A DNA stretch of 64,000 bases from Candidatus Sodalis endolongispinus (GCF_018777395.1 NZ_JAFJYC010000001.1:806001-870000), one strand, 5' to 3'. Positions 17,773-28,531 are shown, counted from the first letter of the stretch. Notes: generated from the sequence alone by a model not told the origin. Translations and numbers: made by a program.

Positions 17773-18876
17773 TTATATTTTGTGTGCCTGCAGATAATCC
17801 TTGTCCAATACAATACCGTGACCGGGTTGCTCACTCGGGACGTAATAACCATCCACCTCTTCTCCGGCGGATAATACGATCCGCAAGTCTTTCCAGCGGC
17901 CGCTGTCGGTCACTTCGGCATAAGACACATTGGGAACTGCGGCTAATAAACTGGCGCTGAGCTCCAATACAAAATGCGGCGTCATGGGCAGATTATGGGC
18001 GCGGTCAACCGTCGCCACATCCATATAGCCGGTTATCCCACCGACGCGACCTAAATCGGCCTGAATAAAATACGCCGCGCCGCTTTCGATATACTGGGTA
18101 AATTGGCTGAGATTGTAGACATTTTCCCCGAGGGCAATCGGCGTACGGGTTCTTTCACGCAATTGTTTATGCCCGGCGATATTGTCCGACGGCAGAGGTT
18201 CCTCAATCCAGAGAAGATTTAGCGGTTCAAATAGTTTGAACGCCCGCAGGGCCTGGGGGAAATTCCAGCCTTGGTTAGCATCCAGCGCCAGGGGAAACAC
18301 CGGAACAGCCTCCTGAATTTTGATTAAACGTTCGACATCCTCTTCCAGATCGGGTTTACCCACCTTGACCTTGGCCGCGAGGTAACCTTTCGCTTTCCAA
18401 CGACGCACCTGCTCAATAACCTCCTCAATCGACATGTGCAGGTTGATACCGCTGCCGTAAAGCGGCACGCGATCGCGCACCCTGCCGAGCAGATCGACAA
18501 TAGGCACATTCAGCGTTTTGCCCAACAAATCCCAATAGGCAATATCCAGCGCGGACAACGCATGGGTGGTGACGCCTGCCCCACCGACATCATGAATGTA
18601 TTTGTAGCTGCGATCCCATAGCGCTCGCGGCGACAGGCGCTGGCCGATAACGTCGGGAATAATTTTCCGTATCAACGCCGAAATGGTGGCGCCACACCAG
18701 CCGGAGGTATGGCTGAAACCGGTACCTACCAGGCCGTTGGAGCCCTTTACCTCGACTATCGCGACTTCGATATCGGTGACGTGATGGATCTGGTCGCCCC
18801 ACGGCCCTTCCGGCAGCGGGACGCGCGCGGTCATTAATTCGATATGGTCGATAACGGGCATATTGGTGATAGTCAT
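17773..18876 (-). CDS. Mandelate racemase/muconate lactonizing family enzyme (enolase superfamily)
   Basis: An intact enzyme of about 367 residues. The N-terminal capping domain is followed by a barrel with the superfamily residues: lysine motif AAKVKVGKPD, metal ligands in ALDANQGW, WIEEPLPSD and ALGENVYN, and the histidine in MTPHFVLE opposite the lysine. This set is typical of sugar-acid dehydratases or racemases of the MR group. The GTG at 18882 lies inside the ribosome site, so the ATG at 18876 (GGAG six bases upstream) is taken as start. It begins two bases after the stop of the MFS gene. The precise substrate cannot be read from sequence. Confidence 0.9.
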   Translation of the reverse strand: MTITNMPVIDHIELMTARVPLPEGPWGDQIHHVTDIEVAIVEVKGSNGLVGTGFSHTSGWCGATISALIRKIIPDVIGQRLSPRALWDRSYKYIHDVGGAGVTTHALSALDIAYWDLLGKTLNVPIVDLLGRVRDRVPLYGSGINLHMSIEEVIEQVRRWKAKGYLAAKVKVGKPDLEEDVERLIKIQEAVPVFPLALDANQGWNFPQALRAFKLFEPLNLLWIEEPLPSDNIAGHKQLRERTRTPIALGENVYNLSQFTQYIESGAAYFIQADLGRVGGITGYMDVATVDRAHNLPMTPHFVLELSASLLAAVPNVSYAEVTDSGRWKDLRIVLSAGEEVDGYYVPSEQPGHGIVLDKDYLQAHKI

Positions 18877-18878
18877 GA

Positions 18879-20317
18879 TCACTCCTCTTTCTTCATTTCA
18901 TGCAACAGGTCAGGGTGTGGGAAGCCGGAGCCCGGGTGGACTGCATCAGGACCGGCCTCGTCGTCTTCATTGTCGCCGGCGACATGGCCGAAGACTTCGG
19001 AAAGCAGGAATGTCGCGGCCAGAAAGGCCAGGAACGGCGCAATAGCGATAAGCGCGGAGGCCAGCGGTACGCCCAGGGCATCAAACAACGGCGGGAAGAC
19101 CAGCGTGGTCACAAAAGCGGTGATTTTCACGATGGTGTAGCCAATACCGGATGCCACGCCGCGGTATTTCGGTTTAGCCACCAGCGATACTACGGTCATA
19201 CCGCTTTCCGCATCCCAATAATGTCCCCAGAGCATTAGGGCGGCGCCGCCGGTTATCATCAAATAGTTCAGCGAATAGACGCCATAGGCGGCAATGAGAA
19301 TGCCCAGGGTGACAAACACAAAACCGTACTGACTTAACCCGCGGTGCCCCAGGCGATGCAGCAACAGCGGGCCCACAAAGGCGGATACCACCGCCACACA
19401 ATTCACTGCCAGCAGCGCCAGGTTATTTTGTATCTGGCCGGAAATGCCTATCGTTGCCAGGATCAACGGCAGATAATAAGGAAAAAGCGTAGTTCTCAAA
19501 TGACTGTGCGGCGCGAGAAGCTGCGGCTGAATAAATCTTTTAGCGCTTCGCCAACGCTCGTCGGTTCGATGGTGACATTCTGCTCGGGCAGCAGATCGTC
19601 CAGCTGCCGTCCATGCTGGTCGCCGTAATACTGCCGAGCGGCCTGGCACGCTTCGACAAACCGGCCCCGCTCCACAAACCAGACGGGCGTTTCCGGCAAT
19701 TCACGGCGCAATAGTAGGAGGAGAAACGCGGGGATAGCCGGCACCGCCAATACGATACGCCACAAATGATCCTTATTCACCCCCAGCGCTACCAAGACCG
19801 TCACCAGCAAAATGGCGGCGATAATGCCGAGGGAGAACATGAACTGCCAGCGATTAGCCATGACTTCCCGTTTACCTTTCGGCATCACCTCCATGATGTA
19901 GGTAAAGCCGTTGGCAACATCGGCCCCCACCGGAATACCGGCGAAACAGCGGATAATTGCCAGCCAAAAGATATTGGGGGCCAGCCCTTGCAGGATGGAA
20001 AATACCGAAAACAGCAGCATCGACGCGAGAAAGATTTTGCGCCGGCCAAATCTGTCGGTCAGCCATCCACCGAGAATAGCGCCGATAATGGCGCCAAACT
20101 GTGTACCGGCCGCGGTGAAACCGAGTAACCAACTACTGGGATGGTAAATATCTTTCAGGGCGTAGATGATGAACGCCATAGAATAGATATCCCTCGACTC
20201 GGTAAGCAGAGCAGTTATCATTAACCAGCCTGCCCGGGTAGAGCCGGGCGCCTCTTGTAAATCCAGCCGTTTTTTGGCTGTTAAAATCAACCCCTCGATA
20301 TTGACGTTCTGAGACAT
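18879..20317 (-). pseudogene. MFS transporter (sugar porter type), frameshifted
   Basis: Two overlapping frames make up one 12-helix major facilitator carrier. The N-terminal half (from 20317) has LGGWLTDRFGRRKIFLASM, IIRCFAGIPVGADVANGFTY and the large central loop. At about 19500, within SFSRRT, the frame shifts to LFPYYLPLILATIGISG...GVASGIGYTIVKI and runs to the stop at 18879. Only one shift seems needed. The gene sits directly upstream of the enolase-superfamily gene, so it presumably imported the acid sugar degraded by the operon. A sequencing error would look the same. Confidence 0.8.
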
Positions 20318-20920
20318 ATCAACTCCCCTTTACCCTGCGTCTGGAGGGTGATGAATAAAGTTAATGTGCTGATGGCGCCTACGCCGTTTAGCGTTCATTC
20401 CCGGGCATTAACGTCATGTCATGTGTTGTTCGCCTGGAATGGCTATTCATCCACTTACCTGACAGGGTGTGCCATTGTCGCTTGTGATGTTTCATTATCA
20501 TGCCGTTGCGCAAACGGTCGTGATAACGCCCGGCGCGTCCGCATCAGGCAGCCATCCCTGCGGCCTGCCCGGCCCGGACACGCGCGTATTGTCATTAAGA
20601 AACCGTTTTCAATAACCTGCTAAAGCCAGCGCCCGTGCCGCCATGCTGTGCTCTTGGGCAAAGAAGACGCTGAGCGCCTTTGGTCGCTTCACTTTCTCCG
20701 TGCCCGGCCGCGCTTTGGTTGGCCCTCGCCCCTTTCCTTATCGCGCGGGCAGCCTGCCGATGTTGCCGCCAGGCTGCCCGCGCCTTTCATTTAGCGCTAG
20801 ACTGAATTACGCTCGGACAAGAGAGCACGGCTCGGGATATAGCCAAGCTGCGTCGAGTTAGCATTTAGGCGGCAGCTGCCCCTCTTTTAGAACCTTTCCG
20901 CGTTGATAGGGCTTCCCGGG
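20318..20920. other. Gene-free region between the two MFS genes, with a strong hairpin
   Basis: No coding frame could be recognised on either strand. A perfect 14-bp inverted repeat (GCGCGGGCAGCCTG at 20743-20756 with CAGGCTGCCCGCGC at 20770-20783) lies about 140 bases after the end of the upstream MFS pseudogene and probably terminates it. The remainder, near 20318-20400, should hold the promoter of the second transcription unit. Confidence 0.5.
20743..20783 (-). terminator. 14-bp stem hairpin downstream of the ACS-type MFS pseudogene
   Basis: A perfect GC-rich stem of 14 bp with a 13-base loop. No long T run follows on the minus strand, so it may act as a terminator or an RNA-stabilising structure. 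Confidence 0.5.
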
Positions 20921-22230
20921 TTAAACGGTTTTGCGGCCCAGCTTGATAACCACTAACCCCACCGCCGCTAACGCGGGCCCTGCCGCTATGGCGAGCAGGG
21001 AAAAGGCAAAACTGCCGGTCGTGTCCCGCAGCCACCCCATCACAAAGGGGCCGGCGACGCCGCTTAAATTCCCCACGGAATTGATAACCGCGATGGCCGC
21101 CGCAGAGGCGGAGCCAGCAAAAAGATTGGAGCATAGCGCCCAAAACGGCGGGGCCAAAGGCGTAGATACCAATCGCGGCGAGGCAAATCAGCAGCAACAT
21201 CGCGACGGGATTGCTGATAAAAACACATAACGCCAGGCCGATAGCCACCGCCGCAGCGCTGCAGCCTGATTGGAGGGCGCGGTTGCCGGGGTGCCTGTCG
21301 GAATAGCGGCCGATAAAAGGCAGCAACACCGCGGCGACAAAATAAGGTATGGCCGCAATCACTCCCACCCAGGAGATGGCTGAACCAAAGCCCGCCACGA
21401 TTTGCGGTAAAAACATAATTAAGCCGACGCCGGCGAAATTCATGCCAAAATAGACCAGACTCAGTTTGATGACACGCGGATCGGCAAACACCTTGCCCAA
21501 ACGATGTTGGCCAGGCGTAGCCAGATTGGCCTTCTCGCTATTGAGCGTCGCGGTCAGCCAGGCTTTTTCTTCGTCATCCAGCCAGGTGGCCTGCTCCGGT
21601 TTATCTTTTAAGCGGAAAAAGAGGTAAATGCCCAGGATGAACGCCGGGAGGGCTTCAATAATAAACAGCCATTGCCATCCTTCCAATCCTCCCACTCCGT
21701 GCATCATCAGCAGGGGAGCCGAAATGAGCGAACCGAATACCACGGCGAAAGGCACCGCAAGGTAGAAGACACTAAGCACCCTGGCCCGGTTTTTAGCCGG
21801 TAGCCAATAGGAAAAATAGTAGACGACGCCCGGAAAGAATCCGGCTTCGGCCATGCCTAACAGGAAGCGGATGGTGAAAAATGAATATTCGCCACTGATG
21901 AAGGCGGTCATCCCGGATATGATGCCCCAGGTTATCATAATTCTGGCGATCCAGGACCCGTGCGCCAAAGCGGTGCATAACCAAATTACTTGGTACCTCA
22001 AACAGGAAATAGCCAATGAAGAAAATACCGGCCCCCACGCCATAGACCGCCGAGGTAAAGCCAAGGGAGGCATTCATTTGTACCGCGGCGAAGCCAATAT
22101 TGACGCGATCCATAAAAGCAATAAAATAGCCCAGCATCAAAAATGGCAATATTCTTATCATTATTTTTTTTACGACTTTACTTTCAATATCATCAGAGCG
22201 TTTGCCGGCAACAGAAGCTAATGTATTCAT
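20921..22230 (-). pseudogene. MFS transporter of the anion:cation symporter (GudP/phthalate) type, frameshifted
   Basis: Three frames in series rebuild one ACS-family carrier. The first is the start MNTLASVAGKRSDDIESK...FLMLGYFIAFMDRVNIGFAAVQM with VPSNLVMHRFGARV. After a shift at about 21960 comes FLLGMAEAGFFPGVVYYFSYWLP, KNRARVLSVFYLAVP and the central domain. After a second shift at about 21130 comes AAAIAVINSVGNLSGVAGPFVMGWL. The motifs (DRVNIGFA, GMAEAGFFPG, NSVGNLGG-like) are typical of hexuronate, galactarate and tartronate carriers. It lies between the two enolase-superfamily genes and so belongs to the same catabolic locus. Confidence 0.85.
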
Positions 22231-22572
22231 TATGCATTCCTCTCTTATCGCTTTAGTGTCATTCTTGCAACAATCAAGAATGATGGGCGCAACCCGTCTC
22301 TGATACTGATGCTTGCCTACGCTTTAATGACTTACCCGGAGGTCGTGAGATAATCATCAAAAAACCACTACGTCAATGCGGGTCATTTAACGTAAGCCTA
22401 CCCCTGTCATCATGCTTGAATGTGGTAATTTCCGCATAAATCACCCGCCTACCACAGGCTGGCAGGCACGGCGCCGAGCGCCTTGCCCCCATCAGGAGCA
22501 CAAAGACGCGCCCTGAAAGTCCGGAGTGTGATTGCCACAAATTGTCTGGTTTATCCCTAACGACCGGAAAGA
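22231..22572. other. Intergenic region upstream of the ACS-type MFS pseudogene
   Basis: About 340 bases between the end of the enolase-superfamily pseudogene and the MFS start. No coding content or clear hairpin-plus-T terminator is visible. It probably carries the promoter of the MFS gene. Confidence 0.45.
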
Positions 22573-23676
22573 CTATTCCTCGTTGTCGCGAATAAAGTCC
22601 ATATTCAGACGCAGCCCTAAACCCGTGGCTTCGGGCACCGCTAGAAAGCCTTTGGTGGGCATGGGCGGGTCAATAAAAATGTCATTGGTAATCTCCTCAA
22701 ACATCATAAGTCTTTCGAGAAACAGCGCATTGGGTAATGCGCTGACGAGATGGCTATGCATATGCTCCATCGCGTGTGGGGCAAATTTTAAATTCCATGC
22801 CTGGGTAATGGCAGCCGCTTTTAATATCTCTGTATAGCCACCCACGCGCGCCACATCCACTTGTACGATATCCACCGCGTCATTGATGACTAAATCCCTA
22901 ATGCCGAATTTGGTATATTCATGCTCGCCGGTGCCAAGTGGGATATCGGTACCGCGTTTAAATCGGGCCAGGCCGGTAATGTCATCGGCAAATACCGGCT
23001 CTTCAAAGAGATAAATATCGTAATCACGGATTCTGTTGGCTACCTGCACCGCGGTGGCCGCATCCCAACAATTATTGGCGTCGACCAGGACATCAATGTC
23101 GGGCCCGATGGCTTCACGGACTTTGCGTATCCGTTCGACATCGCGCCGGGGCCGGGTTCCCCCCTCCACGCCCAGTTTGACTTTAATTTTCTGATACCCT
23201 TGCGCCACCATGGATTGGGCCTCCTGCACCAGTTGGTCGTCGTTATACGACGTCCATCACCCGCTGGCGTAAACCGGCACTGCGGTTTTGGTGCCGCCGA
23301 GCAAGCGGAACAGCGGCAGGCCGGTAATCTTGCCCTTGAGATCCCACAGCGCCGTGTCCACCGCGCTTAAGGCGCCAAAGGTCAACCATTTACGGCCCAC
23401 GCCGCGCAAATAATGGAAAAATTGCTCCCACAGCACCTCGGTAGCGAAGGGGTCACTATTAAGAAGTTTGGGGGCAAAATTATTCAAAATGAGGGCCTTG
23501 GTCGCTTCCCCGCCCACCTCATGATAGGTCAGCCCGAATCCCTCAAGGCCCTGATCGGTGGTGATCCTAACCACTGTGTACCCCACCGATTCCACTTTGC
23601 GTGTAGCATCCGCCAGGCCGGCGGCGGCGGGCAGGGACACGAGATGCACCTCTATCTTGCTGATTTTATGCGACAT
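22573..23676 (-). pseudogene. Enolase-superfamily sugar-acid dehydratase-like enzyme, one nonsense mutation
   Basis: A single frame of about 368 codons with one in-frame TGA near 23257. The N-terminal domain (ISKIEVHLVSLPAAAGLADA, TALWDLKGKITGLPLFRLLGG) leads to VPVYASG, then TGA, then WTSYNDDQLVQEAQSMV, where glycine (GGA) is expected. The barrel residues are present: KIKVKLGVEGG, VLVDANNCWD, LFEEPVFADD, GTGEHEYTK and KFAPHAMEHMH. The last motif (A-PH at the end of the barrel) fits MR-type dehydratases. The ATG at 23676 is chosen for its AAGGG site. It is probably the first gene of the minus-strand locus that runs to 15602. Confidence 0.85.
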
Positions 23677-24333
23677 GATTTTCCCTTTAGCTTGATATGT
23701 ACTGAACAAGGCGGAGGAAACCTTAACCTTCCCGCGCCGGTGCGTCATACAGCTTCACGGTAAACAGCCCATACGCTGTTACATCACATTCAAAAACGGG
23801 ACTCGAAACACCTAGGGATTAACGTAGAACAATAAAATTTTGCTAACTCGAATCAGCAATCTATTAGAGATTTATATTACCGACAATACCTCCTTGCTGG
23901 ATTTGTGATAACGTTCACGATAAATAGTTTAACGCATTGAAACATAATGATATTACAAGACTTTTCTTTATGAAACATCCCTGGGGGAGCAGCTGGCGGT
24001 TAGGTGCGTCCACAGGCTAACGTATTGGCGCGCCTGAACATTCCGAAGGTTGATGCCAGGCTGAGGCGGCAGGCGGGGGTGCATGAAAGCGTTAACTTTG
24101 CCAAACATTACCCACGCCGCCGCCTCCGCAGCGGGTCAGCGCAGGGCAAGTTCTGGGCAACGAGGGTTAACATCCCCCTCTCGCTGATGATAATCTCGGT
24201 GAGGCGCCGCCACCGCGCAGTATTGCCTACGGCATGCCGGCGCTGCTTTCCAATATTTGGAACCTCTTTCATTTTTTCTGACGGACGTCATCTATACTTA
24301 ACGCTGTTGTCAGCACAAAACAGGAGGCACAGT
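23677..24333. other. Divergent intergenic region, 650 bases
   Basis: This lies between the divergent enolase-type pseudogene and the yedK-like gene. The part from 23780 to 23960 is A+T-rich and promoter-like. The part from 24000 to 24290 has an open but unrecognisable plus-strand frame continuous with the yedK-like gene, whose composition does not suggest a real extension. Confidence 0.45.
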
Positions 24334-24984
24334 ATGTGCGGACGTTTTGCCCAATATGAAGCGCGTTCGGATTATCTGGCTGCGCTGGATTCTCCGCTGG
24401 CGTGTCATGCCGCAGAGAATAGATTGCCTATCGGGCGCTACAACATTTCGCCGGGGAGCCGGGTGTTAATATTGAATCAGCGCGATACGGAACTGCACCT
24501 GGAGGCGGTGACCTGGGGTTATCATCCACCTTGGGCAAGAGAGCACCATCAGCCCGCCATGATCAGTACCCGCGCGCTGATTCTGGCCGATGGTTGGTAT
24601 GAGTGGCGCACCTGTCTTCGTCATGTGGAACGCAAACAACTTTATTTATCACGTCGCGCGCGGCGGCCGCTGTTTTTTACCGCCCTCGGCCGTTTTCATT
24701 CGACCGCCGCTGACGCGCAGGATGATAGCGGTTTCGTTTTGTTGACCGGTCCGGGTGAGCGTGGGCCGGTGGATCCCCGTAGCCGACCGCCATTGGCGTT
24801 AACTGACGAAGGCGCGCGGCAATGGCTTGATCCCGCGCTGGATATCGACGCCGCCACTGTGCTGGCGGAGACCACCGCGCTAACGTCTACGGCGTTTGCC
24901 TGGCATCCGGTTTCCTCGGCGGTCGGGAATATTTATAACGACAGCCCGCAGTTGATCAAGCCCATTAACGATCCCGTGGTCTGA
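24334..24984 (+). CDS. yedK: SRAP/HMCES family protein YedK-like, active-site residues missing
   Basis: A 216-residue SRAP domain protein. The family covalently traps abasic sites in single-stranded DNA through Cys2. The start MCGRFAQYEARSDYLAAL keeps Cys2, and PIGRYNISPGSRVLIL, VTWGYHPPW, LADGWYEW and the C-terminal FAWHPVSSAVGN follow E. coli YedK. About 17-20 residues between MISTR and ALILADGW are missing compared with YedK, including the conserved NARVET segment with the active-site asparagine. The conserved histidine (DIHDRRP in E. coli) reads DPRSRPP. A ribosome site (CAGGAGG) precedes the ATG. The frame is open, but the protein is unlikely to be catalytically normal and may be a pseudogene. 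Confidence 0.8.
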   Translation: MCGRFAQYEARSDYLAALDSPLACHAAENRLPIGRYNISPGSRVLILNQRDTELHLEAVTWGYHPPWAREHHQPAMISTRALILADGWYEWRTCLRHVERKQLYLSRRARRPLFFTALGRFHSTAADAQDDSGFVLLTGPGERGPVDPRSRPPLALTDEGARQWLDPALDIDAATVLAETTALTSTAFAWHPVSSAVGNIYNDSPQLIKPINDPVV

Positions 24985-25204
24985 CGCCGCGCGCGAGAAC
25001 AGATGATGAGATGCTACTGCTAGATTGCTGGCGCAGGTCTTAGAACTGGCGCACCGGTTGTTTCACTGAGCGCCGGCCGGCGATAGGCTCGGGCGCCGTG
25101 GGTCGACTGCACGCCGCCGTCGGCAGTTCATGGTGAAATCCGGCTTGTGTTCCCTGCCCGGAGCTTTTATGCTGTCTATCTGACCTGCCCGGCGAGAGAA
25201 CAGG

Positions 25205-25839
25205 ATGTTAATCACCTCATCACTACTGTTATTTTCCGGCGCCTGTCTGACGTTGACGCCGGGGCCGGACATGTTGCTCATCGCTTCGCGCAGCCTTAGC
25301 CAGGGGCGCGGCGACGGTTTTGCCACTCTCGGCGGCATTATGGCTGGCACCTATTGCCATGCGCTGGCCGCGGCATTTGGCTTGTCGCAACTTTTCCTGG
25401 CGGCCCCCTTGGCATACCAGTTGGTCCTGATCGCCGGAGCGGTATATCTGCTTTATCTGGCGTGGAAAATCCTGAGTCGCCGCGATTCCGCCGGCGCAGT
25501 GGCGCTCTCCCGCCGGCGACCGCTGGGCGCGATTTTCCGCCAGGGCCTGCTGACCAACCTGCTCAATCCCAAGATGGCGCTGTTTGTTTTAGCGCTTTTT
25601 CCGCAATTTGTGCAGCCGCGCAGGCAGGGATGGGATCGGTGGCGCTACAGATTTTGCTGATGGCAACCGTGCTCAACGCTATCGGATTGGTGGTTAATGG
25701 CATTGTGGTCCTCACCGCCAGCCGCATCGGCAACGGCTTAGTCAATCCTGGGCGCCGCCCCTCAAGCTGGCCGCGCTACATGCTGGCTTCGGTTTACGCC
25801 GGACTGGCCTGCAAATTGTCGCTCGGCGGTCGTCATTAG
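25205..25839 (+). pseudogene. LysE/RhtB family amino-acid exporter, frameshifted
   Basis: The N-terminal 140 residues are a typical RhtB-type exporter: LTLTPGPDMLLIASRSLSQG with the TPGPD motif, GIMAGTYCHALAAAFGLS, AGAVYLLYLAWKIL, and FRQGLLTNLLNPKMALF with the LLNPK motif, then FPQFVQP. Near 25620 the frame changes. The other frame continues to the natural C-terminus (ALQILLMATVLNAIGLVVNG, ASVYAGLACKLSLG) and stops at 25839. One indel in the CAGCCGCGCAGGCAGG stretch explains the break. The exported amino acid cannot be assigned. Confidence 0.85.
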
Positions 25840-25920
25840 CCTGCTTTCACAGCTGAGTCTGACCACCGCTACGCCAGGCGGCAAACACCGCAACCAGCCG
25901 CGGTCCGGTGCCGGGCGCCA

Positions 25921-27039
25921 TCAGGATGCGCTTGAACCTTTTAGGGCCAGCGAGCTGGCAAGCGTTTGATCCTGACGGTAACGCTCCAGCGCCAGCGTGA
26001 TGAGGCGCGTGATGAGATCGGTATAACGCAGACCGCTCGCCTGCCACAATTTCGGATACATGCTGATATTGGTAAACCCCGGCAGAGTATTCACCTCATT
26101 GACCACTACTTTACCCTCGGGGGTCAAGAAAACATCTACCCGCGCCATACCGGCACAGTTGAGTGCGGTAAACGCCCGCAGCGCAATGCGACGGACGTCA
26201 TCGCTCGCCGCCTGGATGATGGCGGCCGGTACAACTACCTGCGCCACCGTCTCGTTAATGTACTTGGTGTGATAAGAATAGAAACTTTCGCTCAGGACGA
26301 CCTCGCCGCACAGACTGGCCTCGGGCTCGTCGTTGCCCAGGACGACGCACTCCAGCTCACGACCGGCGATAACGGTTTCTACCAGCACTTTATGATCGAA
26401 GCTAAACGCCAGCGCTAACGCCTGCTCGAAGCTTTGCCGACAGATGACCTTGGATACCCCCACCGACGACCCCTGATTGTCCGGTTTGACAAACAGCGGT
26501 AGCCCCATGGAGGCGGTAACCTGCTCAAAGCGGATGTCGTCGCGCCGTGTGCGGGTGTAGGTCAGAAGGGGTGCCACCGCCAGACCGGCGTCACGCAACA
26601 ATCGCTTGGCGACATCTTTATCCATGCTGGTGGCCGATTCCAGCACGTCTGAGCCGACGTAGGGTATATTCGCCATACGCAGCAGCCCCTATAATGAGCC
26701 ATCTTCCCCCAGCGTGCCGTGAATAATGGGGAAAATCACATCGATTTGAAACAAGGTGTCAGGCCGGTCGGCCTGCATCAGCGGGTGCTGCCGCCGGCCC
26801 GCCAGCAAGGCGATCTCCCGCGTGCTGCCGTTTAGCGCAATACGGGCGGGATCATCGCCGTGCAGCAGGTAATTTGCGGCATCATGCAGATACCAGCTTC
26901 CCTGTTTATCGATGCCCAGCAGCACAACGTCGAATTGTTGCCTGTCGATGGCGTCGACAATATTTTTCGCCGACTGAAGGGAAACCTCGTGCTCCGCCGA
27001 ACGGCCGCCAAAAATCACTCCGACGCGTGTTTTCGCCAT
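25921..27039 (-). pseudogene. ddlA: D-alanine--D-alanine ligase A, one amber mutation
   Basis: Ddl makes the D-Ala-D-Ala dipeptide for peptidoglycan. The frame from ATG 27039 (GGGGAGCAGGGT upstream) matches E. coli DdlA: VGVIFGGRSAEHEVSLQSA, PIIHGTLGEDGSL, then TAG at 26689 where CAG (Q) is expected, then [16 protein letters not shown] and on to the end. The ATP-grasp motifs remain ([57 protein letters not shown]). The only visible lesion is the amber codon. Ddl function must then come from ddlB elsewhere or from readthrough. Confidence 0.92.
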
Positions 27040-27229
27040 ACCCTGCTCCCCCGGAAAAGGACCACCCAGACTCGTCAACCGACCCGGCACAGCCGGCTGG
27101 TGCGGCTGGTCAAGCGCGATGGGTTATGTCGCACCACGGGCGGCAACATTGTTCGAGTATACAAAGCCGCGGGCGGGAGCAACCGCTTTTTCCGTCAGCA
27201 GGATTAGGCTAGGACAGGTGGAATACGTG

Positions 27230-27805
27230 TCAGAAACGGTAGCGCAACCAGGCAAAGAAAACATTGCCGTTGTTGTAGGTTCCGGGAATATAGGTGGCCT
27301 GGAACGTCAATTGCTTATAGCCGACCGAGGCCAGCGGCAGCAGCGCCGGCACGGGGATGTATTTCCAGTTGTCGCGGGCAGTCACCCCGGCGGTGAAACC
27401 GGCGCCAAAGTGGATATCCTGATAACGGTCAAACGGACGCCATTGTTTTTCCCAGGCATATCCACCGAACGGCTCCCATTTATTAAATGAATCCTTGAAG
27501 GCCATCAGGTAAATGGCGTGCCAGTTTCCCTTCTCGTCATAGCGTGAAATACCATAGCCGGCGCCCCAGGGGCGTTCATTGTAGCGACGGATATGTTCGT
27601 CGTCATACGTATAACGGTTATGCCAGGTAATGGCCGACACGTAGAGATCTTGGTTGGGAGAGTGATGCCAGGTTTCAGCCACATTGTGCGTAAACTGCTG
27701 CCACAGACCCGTTGACGCCGCCGGCGGGTCGTCAGTCGCCCATGCCGCAGAGAAAAAACCACACAAACCGATTAACAGCAAAATACGTTGATAAAACAAC
27801 CGCAC
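27230..27805 (-). CDS. pagP: Lipid A palmitoyltransferase PagP
   Basis: A 191-residue outer-membrane enzyme that moves a palmitate from phospholipid to lipid A, masking it from host immunity. There is a signal peptide (residues 1-23, [15 protein letters not shown]), an amphipathic helix ([22 protein letters not shown]) carrying the catalytic histidine region, then the barrel strands with the D-S pair in [12 protein letters not shown]. The C-terminus, FFAWLRYRF, ends in phenylalanine as expected for Bam recognition. The start is a GTG with AAGGAG six bases upstream. The frame is intact. It is often PhoP-regulated, but no PhoP box was located. Confidence 0.95.
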   Translation of the reverse strand: MRLFYQRILLLIGLCGFFSAAWATDDPPAASTGLWQQFTHNVAETWHHSPNQDLYVSAITWHNRYTYDDEHIRRYNERPWGAGYGISRYDEKGNWHAIYLMAFKDSFNKWEPFGGYAWEKQWRPFDRYQDIHFGAGFTAGVTARDNWKYIPVPALLPLASVGYKQLTFQATYIPGTYNNGNVFFAWLRYRF

Positions 27806-28453
27806 AACCCACTCCTTACAGACTTTCGTAATGCATTGTCTTTTACAGCATAGTTAAGGCAAATCACCATCAGAGAAAAAATAAAGGAACGCATTATATC
27901 CACGCTAACCAAAACGGCGTTTAAACCATACACCGACGGCCGTCAGGCGGCCATCGGATTGGGCTCAATAATGCCGCTTACCGCGCTTATCTCACTTGCA
28001 TCGCTGCATTAAACGGGTCGGCTGAAAAGATATCAAGGGCGTTTGGGCCCTGGGGTGCGAATCCCAGCCATGCCATCGCCGCCCGGACGGCGAAGGGAAT
28101 ACGCCCCCGCGTAGTGGTACCCTTAAAAAGACATAAAGGAACAGCACGGCGCCAGGGGTTGCGAACATCGCCCGTGGTCATCGCCGCAGGACGCCCCTGT
28201 TGCAGGGTGTCCAACGCACGCCGTGGACCACGTGTTAAGCAACATAATGATGAATGAGGAGGTGGCATCCAACGACGGCGGATCTCGACGCGCGCGGGTT
28301 TACCCTCAGGCGGTTGAACGGACCGATGCCGGATGCGGGTTCTGCGCCATCGCGCTGTTTTTAATCAAAATGGAAAGCGCGTCACAGCCTGCGGCGCCAG
28401 TCGGGGCCATGATATTGATAATGAAACAAAAGTGATAGCACGGAGGTCATGTT
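27806..28453. other. 650-base region without a recognised gene
   Basis: The first ~100 bases hold the pagP promoter region (A+T-rich). A minus-strand open frame at 27987-28268 has no recognisable motif, and its composition is consistent with chance. In E. coli cspE lies beside pagP, but no cold-shock motif (KGFGFI) is visible here. Confidence 0.45.
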
Positions 28454-28531
28454 ATGCATACCAACGATATTGCTTTTTTACTTGGACTGGCGCTGACCAT
28501 TATCGGGTTTGTTTCGCTGATGTATGCTTGA
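28454..28531 (+). CDS. Small single-span membrane protein (25 aa), unknown
   Basis: ATG at 28454 preceded by a good ribosome site (GGAGG, about eight bases upstream) opens a 25-codon frame. It has a short polar start (MHTND) followed by one hydrophobic helix of about 18 residues (IAFLLGLALTIIGFVSLMY). This is the typical form of enterobacterial small membrane proteins. I do not recognise a named family. Support is the ribosome site and the clean single-helix composition among decayed surroundings. Confidence 0.5.
   Translation: MHTNDIAFLLGLALTIIGFVSLMYA

Noticed and set aside
24004..24333. N-terminal extension of the yedK-like protein from 24004
   Set aside because: SRAP proteins need Cys at position 2 after Met removal, which fits only the ATG at 24334 with its CAGGAGG site.
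27987..28268. Minus-strand 93-codon frame downstream of pagP
   Set aside because: No start signal or known domain was seen, and its composition is consistent with chance in G+C-rich DNA.
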